From contig NC_067200.1 of assembly GCF_000699445.3 (NCBI RefSeq), positions 8,616,450 to 8,680,449 of the forward strand: a stretch of DNA of 64,000 nt. Direction: 5' to 3'. Below are positions 1 to 11,519 of the stretch, piece by piece. This stretch comes from Schistosoma haematobium (Eukaryota > Platyhelminthes > Trematoda > Strigeidida > Schistosomatidae). Every line of letters starts with the position of its first letter. Positions within the stretch are counted from its first letter, which is position 1. Below the pieces are notes generated by a model. The model was given only the letters and a program-made list of their open reading frames with translations, did no database searches and was not told the origin of the DNA. The position numbers and the translations under genes were made by a program.

Positions 1-267
1 TGATTGGAGGTCTCTATTTCACATTTGTTGGTAGTGGTTCAGCTTCGTTAATCAATCACCATGATAATTGTTATAATATAAATCCCAACGATGTTTGAAT
101 TTAGAAGGCAATAAGAAGTGATGGTTACAGTTAAATAGAGTTACAAACACATCAAACGAATTTGGAGCAGAGAGGTTGATGCGTGTGTGTGCGAATGCAT
201 AGGCGAATTTATAGTCAGATCGAACTAAGGCTCAGCGAGGCAAGACAAAGGCTATTAATAGGATTCG

Positions 268-290
268 AGCATATATATATATATATATGA
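268..290. repeat. (AT)n microsatellite
   Basis: Short alternating AT run. Similar tracts are common in this AT-rich sequence and I attach no function to it. Confidence 0.8.
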
Positions 291-357
291 TTCATCGAGC
301 AATATTTAAGTGATTAACATTTAAACTAGAGAGAAAGAGAGATATGCACCTAATTGA

Positions 358-714
358 AATTAATATGTTTGTATCTCCTCATTTCTGCAGCACGTTGGAA
401 GACTCTTCCGGTCTCCCACATTGTACAAGCACTCCATGTAACTAAATTATCAGTTGCTATGGTTGCCAGAAGAGGCATTAGCCTCGCGACTTCCGAAGGA
501 ACTCGGATTTCATCACTAGGCGTCATAACTCTTCTAAATAGAGACCTTCTCACTCCCATAACAGAGTTTAAATGGTCTGAATTATTTTTTTGGTTAGCGT
601 TCTTTTGGCGAGTTAGTTTTTTTACGGGATGAGGTCGCTAACTCCATGCTCAGCCCCCCTCCTTTATCAGGGCTTGGGACCGGCAGTAGCCCCAGAGGAG
701 CTCCAGGCGGAGTT
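358..714 (-). mobile_element. RTE-like retrotransposon, 5' end fragment
   Basis: Read on the minus strand, this matches the 5' leader and protein start of the copy at 29111-29470. Both have the leader motif CCCGTA(g/a)AAAACTAACTCGC, then a frame with RVPSEVAR, CTMWETGR and AEMRRYK (compare RVPSEATR, RTMWETGK and TEMRRYN there). It is the beginning of an AP-endonuclease-type ORF. The functional motif GTWNVRTM is damaged here (TWSACTM), and the copy stops after about 70 codons. The 3' truncation is unusual for target-primed retrotransposition and points to a later break or an inverted 5' segment. The assignment to the RTE (SR2-like) clade is from remembered family motifs. Confidence 0.8.
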
Positions 715-719
715 GAAAT

Positions 720-1628
720 TAATGTAATATAACCCGATTCCTTTCATTCAAAACATCATCCACATATCAGCTGAACTACTGTGTTCAATTAATCGTCAAC
801 TTGTTTAACGAGTAGCACAAATAATCATTTGATATATTTTTGTTGTTAGTATTTAGGGATAAATTTTAATTGGCATAGATGGATATCCTCAAAATAACTA
901 ACTTGGTACAATTTGTTAAGAATAGATGAATCTCACTGTCTATCAATTTCCAATCAATTCCAAATTCATTATGACAGATATGAGTAAACATTATGAATAA
1001 TGATTCAGTTTATTGTGATTCACCAAATTTTTTATTTTACTATTATTAAGATATGAAACTGTCATTATTTCCATAATGATTTCTAGAATAGATTTTTCCC
1101 TAATATTGCTCATAGTTATCAGTTTTTATGCCTTTATATAGTAATCATTATGATTACCTACTAAATCGGTGAACGACATTTATGACCCTGCATTTCCAAT
1201 GGATAGCGCTTGAACGTTCAACTTTCGGTGTGAAAATTAATGATGTAATAAACCAACACTAAGCTGACGAATCTTCTATGGATCAACACAGGTTTTCTAT
1301 AGTCACTTGTTAGCTATTAACCAAATATATGATAGAAAGACGTTTTTATTTAGTATGCGAATGAAGTAATTTAAAACTTGTTGCTAAAACTATCAATGCA
1401 GCGGGAAAAAAGACAATAAACTTGATGTTGAAATGAAGGAGATGATTTGCAACTAAGGTGTGTGGTATTGTTAGTGTTATGTTCTGAGAACTAGATAGTT
1501 TAATTAAGATTTTTTATCATAATCATCATCATTATCTATATGATGTATAAGTGAGTTTTTTAAACGTTCTACTGTAGTGTCACATCAGTTCATCCTGATG
1601 ACATATGTGTTGTTTGTTGTATTGGTAG
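720..1628. other. AT-rich stretch, nothing recognised
   Basis: No coding signal, structured RNA or recognisable repeat was seen on either strand. Confidence 0.5.
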
Positions 1629-1909
1629 TGTAGTGCGTGCTACTTATATTGATATAAGTAGTATATTATGCGGGTCAGAAATGTAATGTCTGGCAGCAGA
1701 AGATGAGGGAAGATCAAAAAAGCAAGAGCGGGAATAGAATGCAATTTGTATGACAGTGTAAGAACAATGAAGTCTGAAGCATTTTGAGACAACTGGTGGA
1801 CATTTTGCAAATTAACGATTTAGTATATAGTTCTCAGATTTTATTCAGATGCTCGGTAATGTTGTGTCAGGTACATTCGGTTGTCCTCACACGTGTTATG
1901 TTCACTACA
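1629..1909 (+). mobile_element. LTR-like repeat family D, copy 1 (possible solo LTR)
   Basis: This 281-bp unit begins TGTAGTG and ends CACTACA, so it has the TG...CA ends and short terminal inverted repeat typical of LTRs. Both sides carry GTAG (1625-1628 and 1910-1913), a possible 4-bp target duplication. Related copies lie at 13100-13375, 23355-23629, 25655-25929, 34419-34884, 44004-44286 and 47340-47612, all about 275-283 bp once a nested insert is removed. No internal retroviral-type coding region adjoins any copy. Solo LTR is an inference; a small DNA transposon with TIRs is the alternative. Confidence 0.55.
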
Positions 1910-2214
1910 GTAGGATTTGTTATTTGCATTTGTCTTTAAATTCATAATAATTGTCTTTGTAGATTAAATAATGGAATCATTAGATCGACTGATCTTTTCC
2001 GTTTGGATTTATAGATTATGTTTGTTTTGATGTGCCAGTGGTCTGTTGATTGATTCGATTGCAATAATTCTAGAAATCTTCTGAAATTACCCATCTACGC
2101 CCAATTCAGTAACAGGATTATTTAGAATCAATTTGTGGAACATTTTTTTATGGGTACCAGGTTACATTTAAAGTGGTCACTGTTTGTTAATACCTTATTT
2201 CTATTGAGATCAAT

Positions 2215-2390
2215 AAAAATCTGAACTTGGTAGCTTAGTGGATAATGTACTGGCATATGAAACGAAAATTATCAAGTTCGAGCCGACGTATAAACATTGA
2301 CAATAAGATACAAGTGTATTCATCTGACGAGTTCCAATAAGGATGAAACACACTTCCTGCATTTCACTGTTATCCATTCACCAAATATAA
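2215..2390 (+). mobile_element. Diverged Sm-alpha-like hammerhead SINE (variant of group A)
   Basis: The head resembles a tRNA promoter: TAGCTTAGTGG fits the A box and AAGTTCGAGCC approximates the B box. Downstream, CTGACGAG ... GGAT GAAAC preserves the two hammerhead core strands with a partly paired stem II, but stem III (ACACACTTCC) is degraded. It ends near the TTATCCATTC motif also seen downstream of the ribozyme in group A copies. It is too diverged to be active. It shares layout with groups A and B but little sequence. Confidence 0.6.
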
Positions 2391-2654
2391 TTGATCTGAT
2401 CCTAAAAATTGAACTGAAGAGAAAATAATGAAAAAAAAAGTGACTGATATCACATGTTCATCTTGAAACGAGTTGCGAATAGTATAGTATATGATTTGAA
2501 CAAAGTACTACATTAGTGTTTATGGATTTTGAAAACATATTGTAGGTTGAATAAGTAACCTTGTATAAATTAGGATTTTTGTATTTTTCCTGTTGTATTG
2601 AAATGAAATTAAAAAAAACGCTATAGAACCCATCCAATACAGAAAGTTATTGAT

Positions 2655-2922
2655 TAAGATCATGAACCGATTGATGTTAGACCACCATTGAAAACCTAGA
2701 AGCTCTGGATGGCCGTTTCGTCCTATTGTGGGACTCAGCAGTGTGCACTCACGATCCCCTCCTGTGAGATTCGAACCCAGGGCCTCTAGTCTCGCGCGCG
2801 AACGCTTAACCTACTGGACCACTGAGCCAGCATCTAATGGTGTTAATGTCTATTGTGGGACTCCTAAGAAGTGCGCATCTACGACCTCGCCCCCTGTGAG
2901 ATTCGAACCCAGGGCCTTTTTT
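2655..2922 (-). mobile_element. Group B hammerhead SINE, partial dimer
   Basis: The minus strand carries the group B tail, a damaged hammerhead (CTGAG--TCCC, missing the GGA of the core) and the tRNA-like head with GGGTTCGAATCTCAC. A second head-to-hammerhead piece follows directly at 2850-2922, so the locus spans parts of two tandem units. Confidence 0.8.
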
Positions 2923-3252
2923 GTTCTTAAAATAGTCCCAATTAAAACATACAATAGATTATATTTGTCAAAAGTTGATCTCATTTATGGTATCATTGTA
3001 AATCAGAGAACACTGAATAGCTACTTCATCCTGGTATAATACTACTACTCAAGTTTAAGTCTGTATAATATGGATCAGCATACGATGGTATAATTTCTAC
3101 TTCATACAATTTAGAATATAATGTGACGATTATTGAATGTTATTGGTAACAAATATTTCACTCTCAACTTACTTGAACTTAAGTTATGATGAATAGTAGA
3201 TGTTCCTAATGAAATACAATTTGATAGTAAATCTTCTCATTTTAAAAGTTAT

Positions 3253-3765
3253 AATTACTTACTTACGCCTGTTACTCCCAATGGAGCATAGGCCGCCGAC
3301 CAGCATTCTCCAACCCACTCTGTCCTGGGCCTTCTTCTCTAGTTCCATCCAATTCTTCTTCATTTTTCTCATGTCTATCTCCATTTCCCGGCGTAATGTG
3401 TTCTTCTTTAGTCTTCCTCTTTTCCTTTGGCCTTGAGGATTCCATGTGAGGGCTTGTCTTGTGACACAGTTGGGTGCTTCCCTCAATGTGTGTCCTATCC
3501 AATTCCAGCGCTTCTTCCTGATTTCTTCCTCCGCTGGGATCTGGTTTGTTCTCTCCCACAGTAGGTTGTTGCTAATAGTGTCCGGCCAATGGATCTGAAG
3601 TATTTTGCGTAGACAACTGTTAATAAACACCTGTATTTTCTGGATGATGGCTTTCGTAGTTCTCCAGGTTTCTGCCCCATACAGTAGAACTGTCTTGACA
3701 TTTGTATTGAAAATCCTGACCTTGGTGTTGGTTGACAGTTGCTTTGAGTTCCGGATGTTATGAGT
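3253..3765 (-). mobile_element. RTE-like retrotransposon, 3' end fragment
   Basis: A frame of about 165 codons encodes the ORF2 C-terminal region shared by all RTE-like copies here: [43 protein letters not shown] and [16 protein letters not shown]. It ends in the tail GTAAGTAAGTAATTAT, read on the minus strand. It is 5' truncated with no RT motifs left. The frame is nearly intact, so this is one of the better preserved 3' fragments. Confidence 0.85.
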
Positions 3766-3780
3766 TATAGAACACATTAA

Positions 3781-4130
3781 TTATCTGTCACAAAAATAAA
3801 AAGACTTTGTTCACTTGATGAAATGTTGCTTCACTTCAAGATGGTCAAGTTTAAGCAATGACAATTATTTTGTTTAAAATTTAACATTGGTTATTAAAAA
3901 GAGAGTTTTTTTAAAAGGTATTTCACATCGTCGATTGAGTTATTACTACAGTCATTGAGTATTGGGCCATTGTTTTACCTCAATATGTTAATCTCTAACG
4001 GTTGGGTTGATATATCCGCCAAAGATCGAGTTCAAGAATTTAAGTTTTTTTAAAAAGCTGTAATCAATTAAATTCAGCTATGATAAGAATGAACCAGTTC
4101 ACATTTAAGATTATTTAACTTTGTTAATTA
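3781..4130. other. AT-rich spacer, nothing recognised
   Basis: No gene, repeat or RNA signal was recognised. Confidence 0.5.
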
Positions 4131-4385
4131 AAGTCAGTCAGTCAGTCAGCTATAGCGTAGGACCAGACACATATATGCATCGGTCCAAGTTGCCATACCT
4201 CATTAACACAAGATGAACGCCGGATTCGTAAGAGTAGTTAATTCGGAGGTGGTAATATATAAAAGAAAGATTGCATATGAGGATGTAGTACAGAAAGAAA
4301 GAACTAGTTCGTAGAAAGATGTGAAGTGTATACACCGACGCCATTGTGATCGATTCTGAGCCATGTCACCAAGAGTCTCTAACTA
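4131..4385 (-). mobile_element. Non-LTR retrotransposon 3' end with (GACT)n tail
   Basis: On the minus strand a short frame reads ETLGDMAQNRSQWRRCIH. This resembles the usual C-terminal W-containing end of non-LTR ORF2 proteins (AxDRxxWR). About 200 bp of 3' UTR follows and the sequence ends in four GACT repeats. The different tail and sequence separate it from the AAGT-tailed RTE family. The clade is not determined. Confidence 0.55.
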
Positions 4386-4755
4386 TTGGTTACGATAGTC
4401 ACGCAGATAACACGAGTCATCAACTCAATGGTCTATAGATAATACACTTACTATGGAAATTTGGTCACAATTTTCAATGGAGTCATAGTGAATCATTTTC
4501 ATGTTTAATGATTTATGGTATTCACTGAGTACTTCACTAAATTTAATCTATGCTTATACATATCATATCTTTGTTTCATACACAGTGTAAACGTTAGATC
4601 CAAAAGACATATGTACGTATTCAGCTACGAATATACACTATGGTATTTTCATAAAAAATTGTTCACCAATCAAACTATTCACTTTACTTAAAAAACAATC
4701 AAGAAAGATTTTTTTAATGGTAAAATCTTTGAAATTTCATACGTGTACATCAATG
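4386..4755. other. AT-rich spacer, nothing recognised
   Basis: No supported feature was seen. Confidence 0.5.
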
Positions 4756-4912
4756 TAATAATAATAAGAAGAAGGAGAAAAAAAGAAGGAGGAGAAGGAG
4801 AAGAGGAAGAAGAAGGAGGAGAAGAAGAAGTAAAAGTAGAAGAAGAAGAAGGAGGAGGAGGAGGAGGAGGAGGAGAATAAGACGGAGCAGAAGAAGTAAA
4901 AGAAGCAATACT
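4756..4912 (+). repeat. Purine-rich (GAA/GGA)n tract
   Basis: About 155 bp of almost pure A/G on the plus strand, made of GAA, GAAG and GGA triplets with a run of nine GAG/GGA units. Such polypurine mirror-type tracts can form triplex DNA; whether this one does is not known. Confidence 0.85.
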
Positions 4913-5148
4913 TTCAAAACGATGGTAAATGTTTTTCTTAATTCAATAATTAAGATGTTTCAAAACTATTTAATTTTAATCCACTTATACCATATTAAAC
5001 TTATAAAATTATTAGACTGAAAAAAAAATAATTTCAATGAGCTATTTCATTTAATGTAATACAAATTAACGATAATACAACAATCTAATTTTGAAGATAA
5101 AGTATAGTCTTTTTATTTATGTGAGACAATTTACTGTAAACTATTTAA

Positions 5149-5562
5149 TATCAATAGATGAAATCATGAGTCAACTGAAGCTAGACCAACATGGGAAACC
5201 TGGAAGCACTGGATAACCGTTTCGTCCTTGTATGTGACTCCTCAGTAGTGCGCATCCACGATCCCGCTTTCCGTGAGATTCGGACGCCTAACCATTAGAC
5301 CACTGAGCCGGCCAGTATCAAACTGTTAATGACTGACTTCAACTAATCCACGAAGTTGCGCCACCGTACACCATTGTCTTCAGTGAGTTGATATCTTACA
5401 ACAGACCTGGTTGAACTCCACTGGTAACGGCTTCTCACTAGAACTCCAGGAAAAGGTCTTTTGAAGTCGGTCACTAGTGAGCAGATGATTATTATTAGAA
5501 AGGGTTTTTTGTGGTAATTTTTTCAGAAATTTCAATAGTTGAAAAACCCCTTCTAACTATTT
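5149..5562 (-). mobile_element. Group B hammerhead SINE, near full unit
   Basis: All group B segments are present on the minus strand: the long leader (CACTAGTGACCGACTTC ... GTTGAACTCCAC region), a head with a deleted B-box part, a hammerhead and the GAAGCTAGACC tail segment. The core CTGAGGAG and GAAA are kept, but stem III has a C-A mismatch and stem I is broken next to the core, so cleavage is unlikely. Confidence 0.8.
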
Positions 5563-5896
5563 AATAGCCCAGTATCTGACAACAAGTAGATCGTTTGGTG
5601 CTTGTTATCGAAATATACATGTTACCAATTCTCATATACAAATAAGTATTAACATAAATCCCGTAAGTGAATAACGAAATTAAATAAGTTAAATACAAGA
5701 GTGGATTTGTATAATTGTTGATTAGAACAAACAGTCAGAGAGATGGAGCGAAAGAAACGAAACAGACGTTTGTCAACTCGACTCAATCAACCGTGACTCG
5801 GACATTTCTAGTCAGACAAATATAAGTTACAGACATGTAATGAGTAAGATAAGAAATGTACACACATAATGATTATAAAAAAAAAGTCAATGTTGA

Positions 5897-6215
5897 TAAG
5901 AAAATAAGTGACCAGTGGAGTCCAATCCATGTCGGGTAGAGACAGTTATCTACCTCTGATAATGAATGAATTATTGCACATCCATTCATAGATTGATGGA
6001 AGTTAGAAATTAACAGTGTTGGATGCTGGCTCAGTGGTGTAGGTGTTAATTGTTGGCGCACGAGACCGAAGATTCTGAGTTTGAATCTCACAGGGAGTGG
6101 GATCATGGATACGCAGTGTTGAGTTGTCTCATACTAGAAGTTAATAGCCATGTAGTGCTTCGAGGATTTGAATGGTGATCTAGCTTACATCGACCCATGA
6201 GTTCACCTATTAAAA
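5897..6215 (+). mobile_element. Group B hammerhead SINE, degenerate
   Basis: The head has GGCTCAGTGGTGTAGG (A-box like) and AGTTTGAATCTC (B-box like). The hammerhead region at 6110-6160 is ruined (TGTTGAGTTGTC, with GAAA lost). The distal segment GGTGATCTAGCTTAC identifies it. Confidence 0.75.
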
Positions 6216-6225
6216 TGTCAATAAA

Positions 6226-7420
6226 TGACAAGGTGAAAATGTAGTTTGAGAAGAATGAATAAATTGGTCTGTCTTGGAGCTAGAATAAGCTATGTGGGCT
6301 TGACATACGGTCAGTCACTATGTCTTTTCTTTTTCATAGTGGATTATACAGAACAATATATTTTCAAGAAGTATTCTTTTCGACAATGACTAATTAGTGT
6401 AAACATACTACTTAATGAGTATTTTTTTTTCCACTTGATTATCTTCTAAAAACTACAAGACAATAAATAAAATGGTCAATATTTTTCTTTGAAAAATCTT
6501 TAATCTAATTACATTTTGATATTCTCAACCATCAAAACTGTTAACTTCCTGAAGGTAGTCGGTAGAAATCCTCGAACTCAGATTTTCTGCAAAGTTCATA
6601 TCTATTTAATGACGAACTATAAACATTTTACATTATAATACCGAACATGAGATGTAGAACTAATTAAACTAGTATTGATATAATAGGATGATAAACAAAA
6701 GTTGTTCAACTCTAAGAACTAAAAAAACTTGAGATTAATCACTACTCAGTAATCAAACAATGTACAGTTGAGGTTACTGTATAAAAAATTTTTGTAGTGT
6801 CGGTTACCATATTAAGCCCATATAACTTGCTATAGCTTCTGGACAAGCCAAGATATCCATTCTTCTTTAGTCATGTTTTCACCTTATTAATTATTCACTT
6901 CTTAAGTTTTTTTCTGGTTAACGTTTTTCATCTTTCCCTTGGTGATCGATTAGATAATGAAAATGGCAACATCTGAGGGGAATACAGTGGACATCTAGGA
7001 TGCAGCTGGACCATCTAGATTTCGCAGTCTTTGCCTTCTAATTTCAAACACCATTGAAATTTATATAACCAACGTTTACAAAGATGATTGATTCATGAAA
7101 CAAAGCCCTTTTATATCCAGTTATTCGCTTTTAACCATTTAACATTTAAAAATATTACCAATGTATTAAAGGGGTGGATTTATACGCAACGTTTCCATGT
7201 AAACCTAATGTATCACTCAGTGTAATAACGGTCATGTCTACACGTACATGTAATCATAGAATTTGTGATGTAATAATGTATTTTTTTTATTAAATAACTA
7301 GATTTTACAATGAATTTGCTCTGGTTGTAATTTTTATTCGCCTCATCTGACTACGTTACACTATACATTCACTACATGCTAGAATGATATCCCAAATCAT
7401 AGTAAGTTTAATCACATCAT
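6226..7420. other. AT-rich stretch, nothing recognised
   Basis: About 1.2 kb with no coding, RNA or repeat signal that I can support. Confidence 0.5.
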
Positions 7421-7424
7421 TGAT

Positions 7425-7818
7425 TTTTAAGCAATGATAGATAGTGGCTAGCAGTGGATTCCAGGACGCGCGTTTCGTCCTATTTGGGACTCGTTAGCTG
7501 GATGTACCTGCATCTCAGAGTTGATGTTCACTCTGGGACTCGAACCCAGTGCCATTCGCTTCAAACGCCATCGCGTTATCCACTCAGCTACTGAGTCCTG
7601 ATAGCCACTTGCTTGTGCAATGGGGTGAATTTGAATTCACTTGGTATTGTTTGGCTTGGATTCCACTGCTAACCACTATCCATCATTGCTTACAAATAGC
7701 TTGTGAATAAAGGTAATATCGAGGCATACGCACAGTATGCACATATGTCAATAACAAACTGATCAATTGCAGTCTTAAACCTCAATGGGAAGATACAAGC
7801 CAAACAATACCAAGTGAC
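7425..7818. mobile_element. Group A (Sm-alpha-like) SINE with inverted partner
   Basis: On the minus strand, 7655-7425 carries a tRNA-like head (TAGCTGAGTGGATAACG, then GGGTTCGAGTCCCAGAG) and a well-kept hammerhead. Stem I is CCAG/CTGG, stem II GTCC/GGAC, then GAAA, stem III ACGCGCGT and a GTC cleavage triplet. The core reads CTAACGA instead of CTGACGA; loss of the invariant G5 should abolish activity. From 7655 to 7818 the plus strand repeats the post-ribozyme segment to the end CAATACCAAGTG. The locus is therefore an inverted pair bounded by CACTTGGTATTG-type ends. Confidence 0.85.
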
Positions 7819-8504
7819 ATCATTGATTTTTTCCCAAATAGACCGTCAGTAAATAATGTTACTAAAGAAAGGTTTATTCTACTGTAAACTGTTTTTATGA
7901 GCAAATGACTGTTATCTTCAATCTTAAAACAATATCCTTTGTCTTCTTTTAGGTAACTTTGATTAGCCTATAATTCCCACTTCATCATTTTGATTGGTCG
8001 TCAAAACAGACTGCCATGATTACCGTAATCAAGTTGTATTTCATTTCAATCCATTCAATCCAAGGTACATTAATTTATTTTATAAAATAAAACAAAATAA
8101 CAACATTTCCTGTCTTTTGATAATAAATAATAATAATGAAAACGAATATCATACGTATATAGAGTCATTTCTTTATGGGGATTTATGTAAATAAATTACA
8201 ATAATCATAAATGAAATGGAATGTAAACATAATTCACAATAAATAACCGTTAAGTATACTTCAGAAATATGATCTACCCAATCAACATCAAGTGATCATC
8301 ACCCACTGTGATTATATATATATATATATATATATAGGTATATGTGTACATTTGTTATGCAATAACCAAGTTAGTAGGAGAACCACTTCGGCATGAATTA
8401 ACGATTTGATCGTATATTTTATGTTTTGTTGAAGTGAAATTTTATTTTTTGATGTTGATTGAATTAACATTGGAAATTTTTACTTATATAAATTGAAGTA
8501 TAAT
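7819..8504. other. AT-rich stretch with (AT)n at about 8313-8336
   Basis: Apart from the alternating AT tract, nothing was recognised. A 66-codon plus-strand frame at 7994-8194 is low-complexity and has no family resemblance. Confidence 0.5.
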
Positions 8505-8730
8505 AAGTTAAACAGTTGAGATTATGAGTCAACTGAGTTTAGATTACTATGGAAAATTTGGAAGCACTGGATGGCTGTTTCTCTGTATTATGGGACTCCT
8601 CAACAGTATGTATTTACGATCCCGTCTTGTGAGATTTGAACCCATTACTTATTGGTCCGTGCGCGAACGCATAACCTCTAGACCATTGAGCCGGCCGGTA
8701 TCTAACAGTGTCAATGTCTAACTTCATCTA
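8505..8730 (-). mobile_element. Group B hammerhead SINE interrupted by an RTE copy
   Basis: A minus-strand group B copy with core C3 changed to T (TTGAGGAG) and a degraded catalytic region. Its leader stops at ACTTCATCTA, where the RTE 3' tail (8731) begins, so the RTE copy apparently landed inside it. Confidence 0.7.
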
Positions 8731-10142
8731 TTACTTACTTACTCCTCCTGGAGAAGCATACTCAGCCCACAAACACTCTCCATTCAACTCTGTCATAGAC
8801 AATCCTTTCTAGATGTTGTTCATCCTTTTCATATCTGCTTCTATTTCCCGACATAATGTGTTCTTTGACCTTCCTTTTTTCAGCTTCCCTTCAGCATTCC
8901 AGGTTAACACTTACCTCGTGATGCAGTTTGATGAGTTCCGTAATGCATGTCCCATCCATTTCCATCGTCGTTTCCTAATTTCGTATTCAGACGGAAGCTG
9001 GTCTGTTCTCTCCCACAGTTAGTTGTTACCGATAGTGTCTGTCCGACGGATTCGCAGTATTTTGTGTAGACAACTGTTAATAAACACTTGTATCTTCTGG
9101 ATGATGGCATTCGTAGTTCTCCAAGTTTCCGACCCATACAGTAGAACTGTCTTAAAATTGGTATTGAAAATCCTGACCTTGGTGTTGGTTGACAGTTGTT
9201 TTGAGTTCCAGATGTTCTTCACTTGTAAATACTCTGCCCTCGCTTTGCCGGTCCACACACATCTGCATCAGATCCACCCTGTTCATCAATGATGCTACCC
9301 AAATATGTAAAGGTTTTTACATCTTCCAAATCTTCTCCGTCAATTGTGATTGGATTGGTGCATGTTGTGTTGTATCGGAGAATCCTGCTTTCCCCTTTGT
9401 GTATATTGAGACCTACTGCTGCTGAGGCTGCTGCCACACTGTTTGTCTTCTCCTGCATTTGTTGTTGCGATTGCGATAGAAGGGCCAGATCATCTGCGAA
9501 GTCTAGATCATCCAGCTGGATCCTGGATGTCCACTGTATCCCTTGCTTCCCATCAGATATTGACGTCTTCATGATCCAATCGATCACCAGGAGAAAGAGA
9601 AAGGGTGAGAGTAAGCAACCTTCATTGACACCGGTCTTTACTTCGAACGAGTCTGTGAGCTGTCCTCCATGCACGATTTTGCAGTTTAATCCATCATAGG
9701 AATTGTGTATGGTATTGATTATCTTCTGAGGCACTCCGTAGTGTCGAAGAAGCTTCCACAATGTTGTCCTGTCCACGCTATCAAATGCCTTTTCGTAGTC
9801 AATGACGTTGATGTAGAGTGATGAATTCCATCCAATTGATTGTTCCACAACTATCAGTAGAGTTGCGACTTGGTCTTTACACAATCTATCCTTACAGAAT
9901 CCAGCTTGTTGGTTTAGAAGTTGGGTGTCTATGGAGTCCTTCATTCTGTTTAACAATACTCGGTTGAAGACTTTTCCTGGTATTGAGAGAAGAGTGATGC
10001 CCCTGTAATTATCACACTTGCTGAGATCGCCCTTCTTTGGTATTTTGATTATAAGTCCTTCTTTCCAGTCTGTTAGTACTTGTTCTTCATCCCAAATCTT
10101 ACTGAAGAGAATGTGGAGTATCCTTGTAGTTACTGCTACATC
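8731..10142 (-). mobile_element. RTE-like retrotransposon, 5'-truncated copy with RT domain
   Basis: The longest autonomous-element remnant in the window. Minus-strand order is RT fingers and palm (10142-9219), C-terminal region (9258-8760), and an AAGT-type tail (8731-8745). The 3' half matches the other RTE 3' ends at the protein level. At least two frame disruptions near 9220-9260 and 9019 plus missing 5' sequence make it non-autonomous. It begins abruptly at 10142, as expected for incomplete target-primed reverse transcription. Confidence 0.88.
9219..10142 (-). pseudogene. Reverse transcriptase fragment of RTE-like ORF2
   Basis: The open frame runs from 10142 without an initiating ATG (the first ATG is at 9956). 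It would copy element RNA at a nicked target in the nucleus. Upstream residues read LTDWKEG, IIKIPKKGD, CDNYRGITLL. From the ATG, motif A is DYEKAFDSVD (residues 53-62, catalytic D53), motif B is GVNEGCLLSPFLF (about 109-121), and motif C is FADD (153-156). YLGSIID lies near residue 218. The palm is therefore preserved, but the C-terminal region needs a frameshift at about 9220-9260, and no endonuclease remains. RTE clade is the best fit from overall motif style; related APE-type clades are the alternative. Confidence 0.88.
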
Positions 10143-10154
10143 TGATTACAGTGC

Positions 10155-10470
10155 CACGAAAATACTATGATTTGCACAAATTCCCCATAACAATAGAAAT
10201 ATGTCTGATAACAAAAATAAATTGATGCAATACTTCAATGGAAAATGTTCATTGATTGGAATTTAAGCCGATCAGCAGTTTAAACGATCTGGATTTTCAC
10301 ATTTCTATGATGCAAGTTAAGAAGTACACACAGATAAATCAATCACAAATAGTTCGTAAACGAAAATTATTCGTGTATTAGAAATAAAATTATTCTGATG
10401 AAAATAACATTAATTGATTGAATTCCCGAATTACATCTTGAATGTTATCAGTAACACAAAGATTATCGTA
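10155..10470 (+). repeat. Dispersed repeat family E, copy 1
   Basis: Matches 25290-25560 (right palindrome arm, and its mirror 23724-23994) over about 300 bp, with shared CGAAAATACTATGAT, ATCAGCAGTTTAAA and AACATTAATTGATTGAATTC. No coding capacity; class unknown. Confidence 0.65.
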
Positions 10471-11519
10471 GGTCTACTCATTATTTCAAATATTCTGAAC
10501 ACGTTATGTTTCAAAACTAGTTTCTAATGATTTTTTTAAATGTTTGATATTAGAGGTTTGAAAGTGCAGTCAAGTTTCATGTTGAATGGTTCCAGTCAAC
10601 AAAATGTAACTGAAATCTTAAGGAGAGTGATGCTTTTATTGAGATTCATACTTATATCAACTGGTTCCATAGTCTGAGACTTTATCATTTGAGTATCTTT
10701 TAGGTTGGGTTGTAAATAATAGTTAAAATGACTTGATATCCAGTACATTGTTTCATAGTTAGAAATAGCTATCATGAAACCCTAAACCTAGGTTTCGTAC
10801 CATTTGGCATTCTCCAACAAGATCAGATTACAATTATGAAGTAATTGTACCATAGTCATTAAAGTAAATTTTCGACCACTTCCGTTTTGAGTAACTTTGT
10901 TAACGAATTAGAATATTTTTGATAAAAATCACAGAAATTATTGACTGAATGACTGAACATTTACAATTAAGTCATGAAAGCTATTTCTCTTAAACTAATT
11001 TAATCAATTACCATTGATTGATCCCTGAGTGATGATGACATGTGTGTTAATCCCTTCTTAGTTGTGATCAAATTCTACCAACCAAATTGAAATATGACTA
11101 CTAATTTTAATGAATTGATATCATGTGCACTTTTTTGAGATGTAAGATTGGACATCGTCAATGGGGAACCTTGGTTGACCTAAGTTTCATGCTATTTGGC
11201 ACTCATCAATAAAATATACTTATGATGTTGAGGGAATTGTTGTTTCTTGGTGAATTTGATCTATGGTCAAAGACGTTACTTCTGAGCTATCCAGGCCACG
11301 ACTAATCTCCTGTAGGACTGAGATATCTATAAATATGATATAGATTTAATTAATTCTCATAAATTAAACTATATACCTCAAATTAAATATGAAACTAATC
11401 TCTGCATAAGTCTATCGATCACAATTTACGTTACTTCAAATATGCGCGTTATATTTATTATTTTACATTCATTTCCATATTGATTTTAATCTCAGAGTTA
11501 TTTATAATTTCATTGTAAT
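10471..11519. repeat. AT-rich stretch with diverged internal duplication (family I)
   Basis: Two diverged copies of one segment are visible. CCTAGGTTTCGTACCATTTGGCATTC at about 10787-10812 matches CCTAAGTTTCATGCTATTTGGCACTC at about 11178-11203. The motif GTTACTTCTGAGCTAT near 11273 and GGACTGAGATA near 11316 recur in opposite orientation at 45170-45235. Class unknown. Confidence 0.4.

Noticed and set aside
350..632. Plus-strand 92-codon frame at 354-632
   Set aside because: It lies opposite the RTE endonuclease frame on the minus strand and has no motif; treated as its shadow.
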